Below the pieces are notes generated by a model. It ran no database searches and had not been told where the DNA came from. It saw only the letters and a list, made by a program, of their open reading frames with translations. A stretch of DNA of 64,000 bases. It comes from Schaalia sp. HMT-172. Its GTDB lineage: Bacteria > Actinomycetota > Actinomycetes > Actinomycetales > Actinomycetaceae. Each line of letters starts with the position of its first letter. The first letter of the stretch is position 1. The stretch spans positions 2,108,001-2,172,000 of the forward strand of contig NZ_CP130058.1 of the NCBI RefSeq assembly GCF_030644365.1. Reading direction: 5' to 3'. Position numbers and translations under genes: made by a program. This document shows, piece after piece, positions 38,100 to 47,680 of the stretch.

Positions 38100-38548
38100 C
38101 GTTACGGACGGTGGCCGCGCCATCGGCGCTGACAAGTCGACCATCCAGCAACACGTTTTGTCCAACCTCCACGTTGGCTCCCAACCAACTAAAACACCAA
38201 CTTTCCCGCACCAAAAAGCCCAAAAGTCACGCTACCAGCAACACGTAGTGTCCTATAACCCGAAGAAGACGGCCGGGCCGCGCGCGGCCAAGCGCCGCCC
38301 CGAAGAACGACTATTGGGCCATGATGAGTTCCTTCGTTGCCGCGCGATCTTTGATTTGCCCCAGGGGCGCGCCAAACTGGATGAATCTAGCGCCAGCAGA
38401 CCCCATCAACCCGCAAAGTACCCGCGCAGCCGCTACCAACCAACAGGTACGAATAAGCCGGGCACCCACTTTCCCGCAATAACAGGGGAAAACAGGCCAC
38501 CCGGCCAGTGCCAGCCACACAACGGCCCTACCCGTGTGAACTAACCAT

Positions 38549-38624
38549 TGGAGCCGGCTATCGGACTCGAACCGATGACCTGCTGTTTACAAGACAGCTG
38601 CTCTACCAACTGAGCTAAGCCGGC
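38549..38624 (-). tRNA. tRNA-Thr (anticodon UGU)
   Basis: 76 nt including an encoded CCA. Acceptor stem GCCGGCT/AGCCGGC, D-loop AGTTGGTAGA, anticodon stem GCTGT/ACAGC with loop CTTGTAA (anticodon TGT), T-arm loop TTCGAGT. All four arms fold canonically. Its 3' side faces the gene-free stretch. Confidence 0.96.
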
Positions 38625-38697
38625 GGCGGACACTAGTGTGCCACAGGTTGGGGGCCCGGCGCGCGGGAGGAAGAGTGACACACCACGCCCCAGGTCA

Positions 38698-38736
38698 GTG
38701 GTGGGGCGGGCCCGCCACGCGAACCCGCCCCACCAC
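38698..38736 (-). terminator. Terminator after the DsbA-like gene
   Basis: 13-bp stem 38698-38710 with 38724-38736, 13-nt loop. Confidence 0.8.
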
Positions 38737-38747
38737 CGTCTCGACGA

Positions 38748-39683
38748 TCAGTTCGAGCTGGTGGTCGTCCCCTCGCTCTGCGACTGGCCGTCACCGCTCT
38801 GGGAGGGCTCGGTGGCGGCGGGCGCCGAGGTGGGATCGACCAGCGGGGTCGCGGAGTCGGAGAATCCGAAAAGCTCCTTAATGGTGGAACGCATGGACTC
38901 GGGGTCGTTGGTGAGCGTCACCAGGGTGGAGTGGTCCTTGACCAGCTCGGGGGTACCGAGCTTGTTGGGCTCACGCCCGTCGACGGACGCGTTCTTCCAG
39001 GCGTTGGAGGAGGCCTCGAGGTAGGGCTCGACGGCGTTGACCGGGAAGGTGGCGATGACGTCTGCGGGGACGCCGACCTCGGTGGCGATCTGCTTGACCT
39101 GCTTCCAGGACGCATCGAGGTTCTGGACGACCGTGCCATTGCCCGCCTGGAACTGGGAGCGGAAGTAGGCCAGGAGCGCGTGGTGGAACTCGACCCACTT
39201 GTCGGGGGCCTTCTGGGCGACGACCAGGGAGGCACCGGTCGCAGGCTTGAGGTAGTTCATGTTCACGGTAATAACGGGCTGCAGCTCAAGGTTGTAATGC
39301 CCTTCGGATGCCCAGGTCGTCAGATCCTCGCCCAGGACGGCATCGAGGTCGGCACACGCGTGGCAGGAATAGTCGAAGTACTCGGTGAGCGTGGGCAGAT
39401 TCGGGTCGGCCTGGGAGGACACGCCGTTGCCGTTGACGACGATCGGGCGCCCATCCGCGAAGACTCCGAGGACCTCGGAGGCGTCGACGTTGCGGGCGGC
39501 GTTGATCTGGGACTGCTGCTTCCAGATCACGCCGCCGACGGCGCCGACGACGGCCAGGACGATCGCGGCGACGACGGAGATGACGATGATGCGGGTGCGA
39601 CGGTCGGCGCGCTCTTGCGCCAGGCGCATCTGCGCGGCCTTCGCGCGCACGGGATCGACGTCGGGCTTCTTCTTCTGAGCCAT
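38748..39683 (-). CDS. DsbA-family membrane-anchored thiol oxidoreductase
   Basis: 311 aa. Short basic cytoplasmic N-terminus, membrane span (about 32-54), then a thioredoxin-fold DsbA-like domain with the redox motif Cys107-His-Ala-Cys110 and a helical insertion. It would oxidise or isomerise disulfides of exported proteins. The C-terminus is Ser/Thr/Glu-rich and disordered. The ATG at 39683 is preceded by AAGG; the longer frame to 40019 runs into the kinase gene and is rejected. Lies directly downstream of the kinase on the same strand. Confidence 0.88.
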   Translation of the reverse strand: MAQKKKPDVDPVRAKAAQMRLAQERADRRTRIIVISVVAAIVLAVVGAVGGVIWKQQSQINAARNVDASEVLGVFADGRPIVVNGNGVSSQADPNLPTLTEYFDYSCHACADLDAVLGEDLTTWASEGHYNLELQPVITVNMNYLKPATGASLVVAQKAPDKWVEFHHALLAYFRSQFQAGNGTVVQNLDASWKQVKQIATEVGVPADVIATFPVNAVEPYLEASSNAWKNASVDGREPNKLGTPELVKDHSTLVTLTNDPESMRSTIKELFGFSDSATPLVDPTSAPAATEPSQSGDGQSQSEGTTTSSN

Positions 39684-39742
39684 GACCTTACCTTCCAGAA
39701 TTAGTTGAATGTTGCAATAGTAGCGAGCGCAAACGCATTCGC

Positions 39743-41704
39743 CTAGTGCGACAGGCCACCCGTGATGGCGTACCAGGAGCCAATCAGGAACCCCACACAG
39801 CCTACCGCGAGGAGGGCTCGCCCCCAGAGCGGACGCACGACACTCCGCAGGGAGGTGGCGATTCCGACGCGCAGGTCGGCCGCGAAAGGCATGAGCCAGG
39901 CCGCCAGCAGCGTGAACGTCGCGAGCCCCCACACGATGGCCGCCCCCGTCGGATCGCTCGACCAATAGTCCTCGTGCGAGGGACTGGCCGAGCTGGCAGC
40001 ATCGAAGGGCCAGCTCCACAGGATCACGCCCTGGTGGGAATAGGAGACGAGGACCCAGACCAGGTAGGGAATAAGCCCACCAATGACGAGCGCGAGGGAG
40101 CTGGTCAGCACGGATCGCACGAGCAGGATCGGGGACATGGCGATGACGGCCGCCCCGTCGCTAGATTTGGGCCCACGCAGGATACGGCGCCGCTCAACCC
40201 ACCTGGTCATGGCGCCGACGAGGCCGAAGGCTGTCAGCGCGATGCCGACGATCATCGAGCCGGTGACGCCAAGCATGAACGGGAGGGCTGCGAGCGCGGC
40301 GAGCAGGGCGGCGCCGGAGAACCATGCCCCCTTGCTCCACGACGAGGCCGTGGCCCCCTGCCCCGAGGGGAAAGAGCCCGGCTCGCCAGCACCGGGAGCC
40401 CACGCGGGGCCAGAGGCCAGGGGCGCCCCGGGCATCTGGCGACCGCCGCCGGGAGCATACCCGCCGCGGGGGTCAAGGTATCCCCCTTGAGGGCCGGGAT
40501 AGCCCCCTTGGGGAGCGAGATAGCCGCCCTGGGGGGCAGGGGGCGAGGGGCGGTCATACGGGGGAATGACCTCGGTCGGGTCCGCGTCATCGACCGCCTG
40601 CCAGGTGTCGGTCGCGTCGTCGTGCCAGGCGACCTCGCTGGGGTCGTCGTCCCACTCCTCCTCGTCCCACGCGACGGAGGCCGTGTCGACCTGTTCGGTG
40701 TGGTCGTTGGCGGCGGTGAATTCCGAGGCGTCGCGGCGCGGATGCTCGGGGTATGTGACAGCTCGGGCGCCGGTGGCACCGGGGCGCACGCCGGCCTCGT
40801 CCCACTGGGGAGGGGCGGCGATTTCCTGCGGGTCGGAGTTGATGGACTGGGTGCGCACGCCCGTGTCAAGGAGCTGAGCCCAGTTGACGGTCACGTAGTC
40901 GAGTTCGCCGGGAGCCCAGCCGACGGCGCTCATGAGATCGGCGACGATCAGGGAGGGCGAGGGACGATCGTCGGGGTCGGGGGCCAGTCCCCCCGCGAGC
41001 GCGTCGGCGACCATCGGGTGCAGCCCGGCCAGGTCGGGATCACCCTCGATGACGCGCAGCATGGTGGCGGTCACGTCCCCCTTGCCGAAGGGCGGGCGTC
41101 CGGTCGCGCACGACAGGAGCGTCGCACACCAGGCCCACCAGTCGGATTCTTTGGTGGCGTGGCCACCCTGAAGGAGCTCGGGCGCGGTGTATCCGGCCGT
41201 GCCGGAGACGAGGCCGGTGCGCGTCAGGTGCTGGTCCTCCACGGCCATCGCGATGCCGAAGTCGATAAGGACGGGCCCGCGCGGAGAACAGATGATGTTG
41301 GAGGGCTTGATGTCGCGGTGGATGATGTCGGCGTGATGAACGGCCGCGATCGTCGAGGCCAGGTGGTAGGACATGGCGGCGACACCGCGCAGCGGGATCG
41401 GGCCGGACACGAGGATCTCCGCGAGGGTGGGCCCATCCACGTATTCGGAGACAACGAAGGGCTGGCTCGCCTCCGTCTCCGCGTCGACGATGTGGGCGAC
41501 GAAGGGGGAACGCACCGAGTTCACGGTGCGGGTCTCTCGCTCGAGGCGGGCGCGCGATTCCTCGGAGGCCGCCATCGCGGGATGCATGGCTTTGAGGGCG
41601 ACGCGCGTGCCGCCCCCATCTTCGGCGAGCCACACCGTGCCCGCGCCGCCCGTTCCGAGTCGGCGGATGAGCCTGTAGCCGCCCAGTTCCTCGCCTTCTT
41701 CCAC
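39743..41704 (-). CDS. Membrane Ser/Thr protein kinase (PknB-like catalytic domain)
   Basis: 653 aa from a GTG at 41704, with TACTCT (41711-41716) 6 nt upstream (leaderless); the longer frame to 41983 would cross the divergent promoter. Kinase domain (residues about 10-270): glycine loop RLGTGGAGTVW, Lys38, HRDIKPSN (Asp131), DFG (Asp148), TAPELLQGG. Then an acidic linker, a Gly/Tyr/Pro repeat (APQGGYPGPQGGY type), and four membrane spans at the C-terminus. There are no PASTA domains, so it is not the PknB wall sensor itself. Confidence 0.88.
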   Translation of the reverse strand: MEEGEELGGYRLIRRLGTGGAGTVWLAEDGGGTRVALKAMHPAMAASEESRARLERETRTVNSVRSPFVAHIVDAETEASQPFVVSEYVDGPTLAEILVSGPIPLRGVAAMSYHLASTIAAVHHADIIHRDIKPSNIICSPRGPVLIDFGIAMAVEDQHLTRTGLVSGTAGYTAPELLQGGHATKESDWWAWCATLLSCATGRPPFGKGDVTATMLRVIEGDPDLAGLHPMVADALAGGLAPDPDDRPSPSLIVADLMSAVGWAPGELDYVTVNWAQLLDTGVRTQSINSDPQEIAAPPQWDEAGVRPGATGARAVTYPEHPRRDASEFTAANDHTEQVDTASVAWDEEEWDDDPSEVAWHDDATDTWQAVDDADPTEVIPPYDRPSPPAPQGGYLAPQGGYPGPQGGYLDPRGGYAPGGGRQMPGAPLASGPAWAPGAGEPGSFPSGQGATASSWSKGAWFSGAALLAALAALPFMLGVTGSMIVGIALTAFGLVGAMTRWVERRRILRGPKSSDGAAVIAMSPILLVRSVLTSSLALVIGGLIPYLVWVLVSYSHQGVILWSWPFDAASSASPSHEDYWSSDPTGAAIVWGLATFTLLAAWLMPFAADLRVGIATSLRSVVRPLWGRALLAVGCVGFLIGSWYAITGGLSH

Positions 41705-41839
41705 GCCACCAGAGTAGCGGCACCCTCCCTCATCTGTGTCCACCCGCGCGGGCAACCCCGGCCTCGTGAAGGAAAACGAGGCGAGCGCCACACCCACTCG
41801 TCCCCCTCCCGATCCACGATCCGACACGGACTGTACATG

Positions 41840-41860
41840 CACGGTCGACCGTGGTAATTT
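41840..41860 (+). promoter_or_regulatory. 14-bp palindrome between candidate -35 and -10 of the ABC ATPase gene
   Basis: CACGGTCGACCGTG (41840-41853) is perfect. It lies between CTGTAC (41831-41836) and TAATTT (41855-41860). A related CCACGGTCGCC occurs about 75 bp downstream. Likely an operator for a carbohydrate-type repressor. Confidence 0.5.
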
Positions 41861-41976
41861 CTGCTCTAGTCGCGCGCGCGGAACGATCCGCGTTCGCACT
41901 CCGTGGGCGAAGACGCTCCACGGTCGCCCCACAACGGATCGTCCGGCACGTACCTGCCGGTGGGAAGGAATTGAAC

Positions 41977-43107
<1,131 letters not shown>

Positions 43108-43133
43108 CGCGCGCCTAGCGCTCACCCCCTAGC

Positions 43134-43176
43134 AGCCCCGGCCTCGTTCGTTCATCTCCCGAACGAGGCCGGGGCT
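43134..43176. terminator. 17-bp CGAGGCCGGGGCT-type terminator
   Basis: 43134-43150 pairs perfectly with 43160-43176 around a 9-nt loop, after the ABC ATPase gene. It contains the palindrome core shared with other terminators here. Confidence 0.85.
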
Positions 43177-43278
43177 CGTTCGTGGGCGCGCCGACGCACG
43201 CACGTGTTGTACGCCGCGAAGCGCGCCTGACCTACTGTCGGGCTATGCGAGAGCCGCGAGAGATGAGAGAATGAGGGT

Positions 43279-44541
43279 ATGGCTTTGGACATTACGGCGG
43301 CCGCGGCCGAGCCCGCGCTCCTTGACCTCCCTTGGGACATTCCTCTGGAGGAGTGGCCGTCGTCGCTGCTCGCCGCCCTACCGCGCGGTATTTCCCGCCA
43401 CGTCGTGCGCTTCGTGAACCTGTCGGGACGCGTCCTGGCGGTCAAGGAGATCGGCGAGACGGTGGCCCACCACGAGTACGACATGCTGCGCGACCTCTCG
43501 CGCCTGGACGCACCCTCGGTCGTCCCGGTCGCGGTCATCACGGGCCGCGTCGGAGCGGACGGCGAAGAGCTCAACGCGGTGCTCATCACCGAGCACCTAC
43601 AGTTCTCCCTCCCCTACCGCGCGCTCTTCTCCCTGTCGATGCGCGAAGACACGGCGACCCGCCTCATCGACGCGCTCGCACTGCTGCTCGTGCGCCTGCA
43701 CCTCATCGGCTTCTACTGGGGCGACGTCTCCCTGTCGAACACGCTGTTCCGCCGCGACGCCGGCGAGTTCGCCGCCTACCTCGTGGACGCCGAAACAGGA
43801 GAGCTGCACCCCGATCTGACCCCCGGCCAGCGCGAATACGACGTGGACTTGGCCCGCACAAACATCATCGGCGAGCTCATGGACCTCCAGGCCGGCGGCT
43901 ACTTCCCGCTGGAATCCGACCCCATCGACGTGGGCGACCGCATCCGCACCCAGTATGACCTCCTATGGACCGAAGTCACCGCGGAGGAGTCCCTGCCCAA
44001 CCAACAGCGCCAATACCTCGTCAGTGAGCGCATCCGGCGCCTCAACGAGCTTGGCTTCGACGTCGCCGAGCTGCGCATGGCCTCGGACGACACCGGCGAG
44101 CACCTCGTCATTCAGCCGAAGGTGGTCGACGCGGGACACCACAACCGCAAGTTCATGCGCCTGACGGGCATGGACGTCGGCGAGCATCAGGCCCGCCGCC
44201 TCCTCGGCGACATCGACGCGTGGCGCGCCACCCACGACATGCAGGACGTTCCCCTGGAGGAGGCCGCCCACGACTGGCTCACCGACGTCTTCGCCCCCAT
44301 CGTCCGCGCGATTCCCCGCGAGCTGGCGGGCAAACTGGAGCCCGCGCAGCTGTACCACGAGTACCTCGAGCACCGCTGGTACATGGCCCAGCAGGCCGGC
44401 CACGACATCCCGCGCGAGGAGGCCCTCGCCTCCTACATCACCAACATCCTGCAGTCGAAGCGCGACGAGGCCGTCCTGCTCGAACCCGCTTCGGAGCGTT
44501 CCTCCACGTTCAGCGCGGCATCGCACCCCGACCTATGGTGA
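43279..44541 (+). CDS. DUF4032 protein with kinase-like N-terminal half
   Basis: 420 aa of the actinobacterial DUF4032 family. The N-terminal half looks like a lipopolysaccharide-kinase/protein-kinase-like fold: LAVKEI could be the Lys strand and FYWGDVSLSNTLF resembles a catalytic HxDxxxxN loop. The substrate is unknown. It is commonly found next to UgpC-type ATPases, as here. No clear Shine-Dalgarno; GAGAAT lies 6 nt upstream. Confidence 0.82.
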   Translation: MALDITAAAAEPALLDLPWDIPLEEWPSSLLAALPRGISRHVVRFVNLSGRVLAVKEIGETVAHHEYDMLRDLSRLDAPSVVPVAVITGRVGADGEELNAVLITEHLQFSLPYRALFSLSMREDTATRLIDALALLLVRLHLIGFYWGDVSLSNTLFRRDAGEFAAYLVDAETGELHPDLTPGQREYDVDLARTNIIGELMDLQAGGYFPLESDPIDVGDRIRTQYDLLWTEVTAEESLPNQQRQYLVSERIRRLNELGFDVAELRMASDDTGEHLVIQPKVVDAGHHNRKFMRLTGMDVGEHQARRLLGDIDAWRATHDMQDVPLEEAAHDWLTDVFAPIVRAIPRELAGKLEPAQLYHEYLEHRWYMAQQAGHDIPREEALASYITNILQSKRDEAVLLEPASERSSTFSAASHPDLW

Positions 44542-44581
44542 AGGGGTACCGATACTCGCCCCTCGCACGCTAGGAGCACCT

Positions 44582-45325
44582 ATGTCTGAATTTCCCCGCA
44601 TCTTCGCCCACAGGGGCGCATCCTCGCTGGCTCCGGAGAACACGATCGCCGCGTTTTCTAAGGCCATGGAGGTCGGCGCGCGCTGGTTCGAGTTCGACGT
44701 GGACATCACGGGCGACGGCTCCCTGATCGTCATCCACGACGACACCCTGGATCGCACGACGACGGGTTCGGGTTCCTACTATCAGCTGGGTTTCTCCGAT
44801 ATTCGTCGCCTGGACGCGGGCCGCTGGTTCTCTGACACGTACCGCTTCGAGCGCATTCCAGAGGCCACCGACGTGCTCGCCTTCGCGCACGCTCAGCAGA
44901 TGGGCGCAAACCTGGAGATCAAGCCGTGCGCGGGCGGCGACCGCCTGCGCGAACGCCTCATCGAGACCCTGGCCGTCACGCTCGCCGGGGACAAGGTCCC
45001 CTCGCGCCTCCTCGTGTCCTCCTTCGACCACGACCTGCTGCGTGCCTTCCACGAGGCCTGCCCGTCGGTTGCGCTCGGCTGGCTCATCGAGCGCGCGTCC
45101 GAGGAGTGGCGTGAGGGCGCTGCCACCCTCGGCGCCGCGGCGATCCACCCTGGCGTTGAGGGTCTCACCGAGTCCGATGCGCACGCCATGCGCGACGCCG
45201 GCTTCGAGGTCAACGTGTGGACCGTCAACGACGTGGAGCAGGCCCGCGAGCTGGCCTCGTGGGGCGTCACGGGCATCTTCACGGATCGCCCGCAGGATTT
45301 CCCTGCCGAGGCCCTGGCGCGCTAA
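44582..45325 (+). CDS. Glycerophosphodiester phosphodiesterase
   Basis: 247 aa, GDPD TIM-barrel family. HRGASSLAPENT (His10, Arg11) and FEFDVDITGDG, VIHDDTLDRTT carry the metal and catalytic residues. It hydrolyses glycerophosphodiesters to glycerol-3-phosphate and alcohol. There is no signal peptide, so it acts in the cytoplasm. AGGAG precedes the ATG. The nearby UgpC-type ATPase suggests glycerophosphodiester uptake and use, feeding the same G3P pool as glpK. Confidence 0.93.
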   Translation: MSEFPRIFAHRGASSLAPENTIAAFSKAMEVGARWFEFDVDITGDGSLIVIHDDTLDRTTTGSGSYYQLGFSDIRRLDAGRWFSDTYRFERIPEATDVLAFAHAQQMGANLEIKPCAGGDRLRERLIETLAVTLAGDKVPSRLLVSSFDHDLLRAFHEACPSVALGWLIERASEEWREGAATLGAAAIHPGVEGLTESDAHAMRDAGFEVNVWTVNDVEQARELASWGVTGIFTDRPQDFPAEALAR

Positions 45326-45368
45326 AGGCGGCTGGGCGCGGCCGCGCTCGCCCACCGGAAACGAAACG

Positions 45369-45400
45369 ACGGCCGGGGACGCGTGAGCGTCCCCGGCCGT
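45369..45400. terminator. 14-bp hairpin terminator
   Basis: 45369-45382 pairs with 45387-45400 around GTGA; TTCCC follows. Between convergent genes. Confidence 0.85.
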
Positions 45401-45424
45401 TTCCCGTCGTGGGGCGTTGGCTCG

Positions 45425-46630
45425 TTACGCCTCGCCCGCGCGGCGCGCGAAACGCTTGGACACGTGCTTGGCCAGCGAGAGCTCCGCGATGGAGTCGACC
45501 ACCATGAGGCCGCCGACGATGCCCGCGACACGCATCCAGCCCGAGCGCGGAGGGGTCGCGCGCACGGCGGCGACGAGCATGCCGACACCGACGATGGCCT
45601 CGGCGGCGACGGCCGCATGGATGATCCAGGGGCGTTCGACGGCGACGGACTCGTAGGAGTTCCACAGGGGCTTGACCACCGACTGCGGCTGCCCCATCAT
45701 GATGTCGACGCTGCGGCCAATCGCGTTGGAGATGCCGCGCGCGAGGTGCACGGTGACGCCCTCGACGTCCTCAATATCCGTGGTCCCCAGGAGGAAGCCG
45801 GCGATGGAGCCGGGCAGCCCGAGTGCGCGCACGACCTTCCACACGGATTCTTCGCCCGTGGTCGCGACGGAGGCCCACAGGGCGTCCGCGTCGGCGCCGG
45901 GCACGGCCTGGGCGATGGCCTGCAGGTCGAGGCGGTCGCCGACCAGGTCGATGACCTCGCCGGGCAGGTTCAGTGCCTTGTCGTGGCCGCCGGGGACGAT
46001 CGCGGCGTCCATGCCCCAGTTGTGGGACACGATGTGCTCCAGGTGGTCGTCGGTCACCAGGAACACCTGGAATTCGCCGTCCGTGACGGACAGGGTGACG
46101 AGGGGCAGGTCGCCGAAGTTCCAGCCTTCCTTCTCGGCGGGCAGCTCCGCGAGGAGCGCGCGGTGGTCGTCGGCGAGCTCCAGGTCGCCCAGATCCACGC
46201 CCTCCAGGGCCGCCAGGAGCGGCACCGACGAGGCGGGGGTGCGTCCGATCTCGACGATGCGGGTCGGAGTCGGCTCCGCGGTCGCCGAGGCCTCCTCATC
46301 AGAGGGCCACACGGTGCCCAGCGGCGAGTCGCCCTCGGGCAGGTGGTCGGCCGTCGCGTTACCGATGCGTACCTCGGCATCGAACAGAATAGCGAGCTCG
46401 TCGGCCAGCTCGGCGGGGGTGGGACCCGGGACGACCTCAGTGGAGCCCGCGGGGACGGTAGCAACGCGGTCGTCTGCGACCGCGACGTTGAGGCCGAGCA
46501 GCTGCGGCGTAGAGGGGAACCATTCGAGCTGGGCGAGGATCGCACGCTCCTTCAGCTCCCCGGCAACCACGCCGGGATCCAGCTCGTGGCCGATAATCAT
46601 GCCTTCACTGCGGGTCCAATCCTGGGCCAT
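45425..46630 (-). CDS. Uncharacterised protein with two C-terminal membrane spans
   Basis: 401 aa. I do not recognise a family. Soluble, acidic first 300 residues, with patches such as FLLGTTDIEDVEGVTVHLARG, then two membrane spans (about 335-360 and 365-385) and a short basic tail. GGAAGG lies just before the ATG at 46630; the frame to 46756 would overlap the next gene. Separated from the upstream gene (46720) by 89 bp. Confidence 0.75.
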   Translation of the reverse strand: MAQDWTRSEGMIIGHELDPGVVAGELKERAILAQLEWFPSTPQLLGLNVAVADDRVATVPAGSTEVVPGPTPAELADELAILFDAEVRIGNATADHLPEGDSPLGTVWPSDEEASATAEPTPTRIVEIGRTPASSVPLLAALEGVDLGDLELADDHRALLAELPAEKEGWNFGDLPLVTLSVTDGEFQVFLVTDDHLEHIVSHNWGMDAAIVPGGHDKALNLPGEVIDLVGDRLDLQAIAQAVPGADADALWASVATTGEESVWKVVRALGLPGSIAGFLLGTTDIEDVEGVTVHLARGISNAIGRSVDIMMGQPQSVVKPLWNSYESVAVERPWIIHAAVAAEAIVGVGMLVAAVRATPPRSGWMRVAGIVGGLMVVDSIAELSLAKHVSKRFARRAGEA

Positions 46631-46719
46631 GTCACTACCTTCCTGTCCGTGGTGACGTCGTCTCACCACTCTATGATTCCATTGTGTCGCGTGGGTCGCT
46701 TTTTCGCTCGCCCGAGCGG

Positions 46720-47418
46720 TCAGCGATGAGACTTTTGTTGCTCCGTGCCGCCCCATTCGACGACCGTGAAGCCGCTGCGCGTCGGTGACGGCGCGAGGGT
46801 CTGCGGTTGGACGACGGTGTTCGCATCGGCCTCGCGAATCGTCATGAACACCCTGATGAACGTGTCCGGCGTGACCCTCGCCCCGGCCTCGTCCGTGAAG
46901 CTGTAGGAGGCGTGCTGCGTATACGCGCTCGCGTCGAAGGAGACGAACGTGTAGTCGTAGGCGCGGATGCGCGGCGCCCAGTACGTGATGAAGTCAGCGG
47001 ACTCCCGGTCGCTGAGGCCGAGCAGCGCCAGCTTCTCTTCCAGGAAGGGCACCGCGTCCTCGCGCGCGACGACGAATCCCTGCTGCGGCGGTTCCTGCCT
47101 CACCGGCCCATCCCAGAACAAGTACGGGTAGGTGCGCCCGCTCGCGTCGGTCAGCGTCCCATCGGGTGAGGCCGTCACCGTCCACGAGGCCTGGGTCCCT
47201 CGATCGGTCGCGCGTTGGTCGTCCGGGGCCGGGTACACGGTGTCGAGACTGCCCTCCAGATCGAGCGTCACCGTCAGTTGCTGCTCCTCCTGCGGATACA
47301 GATACAGGACCGGTTTCTCCGACACTCCACGCTCCCTCTCGTACACCAGGAGGAAAGCAGTGGCGAAAGCAAGAACAGCAACGACAATGCAGCTGAGGAT
47401 GATGAGGGCTTTTTTCAT
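46720..47418 (-). CDS. Membrane-anchored protein with KPVLYLYP motif
   Basis: 232 aa. N-terminal membrane anchor (about 4-26), then a secreted domain starting EKPVLYLYPQEEQ and containing YPYLFWDG and a Trp/Tyr-rich core. Similar KPVxYLYP/YLFWE proteins occur in actinobacteria and Bacteroidetes and have no assigned activity to my knowledge. No Cys lipobox follows the anchor. The Shine-Dalgarno is weak (GGAAA). Confidence 0.75.
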   Translation of the reverse strand: MKKALIILSCIVVAVLAFATAFLLVYERERGVSEKPVLYLYPQEEQQLTVTLDLEGSLDTVYPAPDDQRATDRGTQASWTVTASPDGTLTDASGRTYPYLFWDGPVRQEPPQQGFVVAREDAVPFLEEKLALLGLSDRESADFITYWAPRIRAYDYTFVSFDASAYTQHASYSFTDEAGARVTPDTFIRVFMTIREADANTVVQPQTLAPSPTRSGFTVVEWGGTEQQKSHR

Positions 47419-47590
47419 GAGGTTTCCGTCTCTCTCAGGATGCCCCTCGTTGGGCGATCAACGCTGCGGACCATTGCGCAGGTACTCCATGATACGGCCC
47501 GCAATCCCTTCGTTTCAAGGGCGCACAGCCCGCTGCGCAACGATGTCCACGCCAGCAGTGCCTCTGGTGTCTGGACAAACAACAACCTGG

Positions 47591-47619
47591 TTGAGACCCG
47601 CAACATAGCCTGCTATCCT
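47591..47619 (+). promoter_or_regulatory. Promoter of the flotillin gene
   Basis: TTGAGA (47591-47596), 17-bp spacer, TATCCT (47614-47619), about 60 bp before the ATG at 47681. One of the best sigma-70-type matches in the window. Confidence 0.65.
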
Positions 47620-47680
47620 GACCGGTTATGCGGCTACTCGGATACAAGGGGGCCGCATCCCTCTCCTGAAAGCAGCTATC

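Larger units (their letters stand above)
36891..38548. other. 1.66-kb gene-free stretch rich in repeats and hairpins
   Basis: No frame here has a credible RBS, codon bias or recognisable domain. Structure seen: an 8-bp hairpin at 37075-37095; 19-bp tandem units at 37207-37244 and a 9-bp stem 37224-37232/37252-37260; a 34-bp direct repeat at 37321-37354 and 37395-37428; two near-copies of GCAATTCCCCCC...TTTGGTGGCG around 37579 and 37645; 13-bp inverted repeats 37705-37717/37749-37761; a dispersed repeat at 37856-37920; and a 10-bp terminator-like hairpin at 38070-38099. It may encode non-coding RNA or be degenerate DNA. Confidence 0.6.

Noticed and set aside
37531-38544. Several frames of 60-140 codons in the gene-free stretch
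   Set aside because: No RBS, no codon bias, overlapping on both strands, interrupted by hairpins and repeats.
38549-38624. tRNA-Thr as an attachment site for a genomic island
   Set aside because: No integrase and no direct repeat of the tRNA 3' end was seen in the flanking DNA.
38748-40019. 423-residue version of the DsbA-like protein
   Set aside because: The extra N-terminus overlaps the kinase gene's 3' end; the RBS and basic-plus-membrane start are at 39683.
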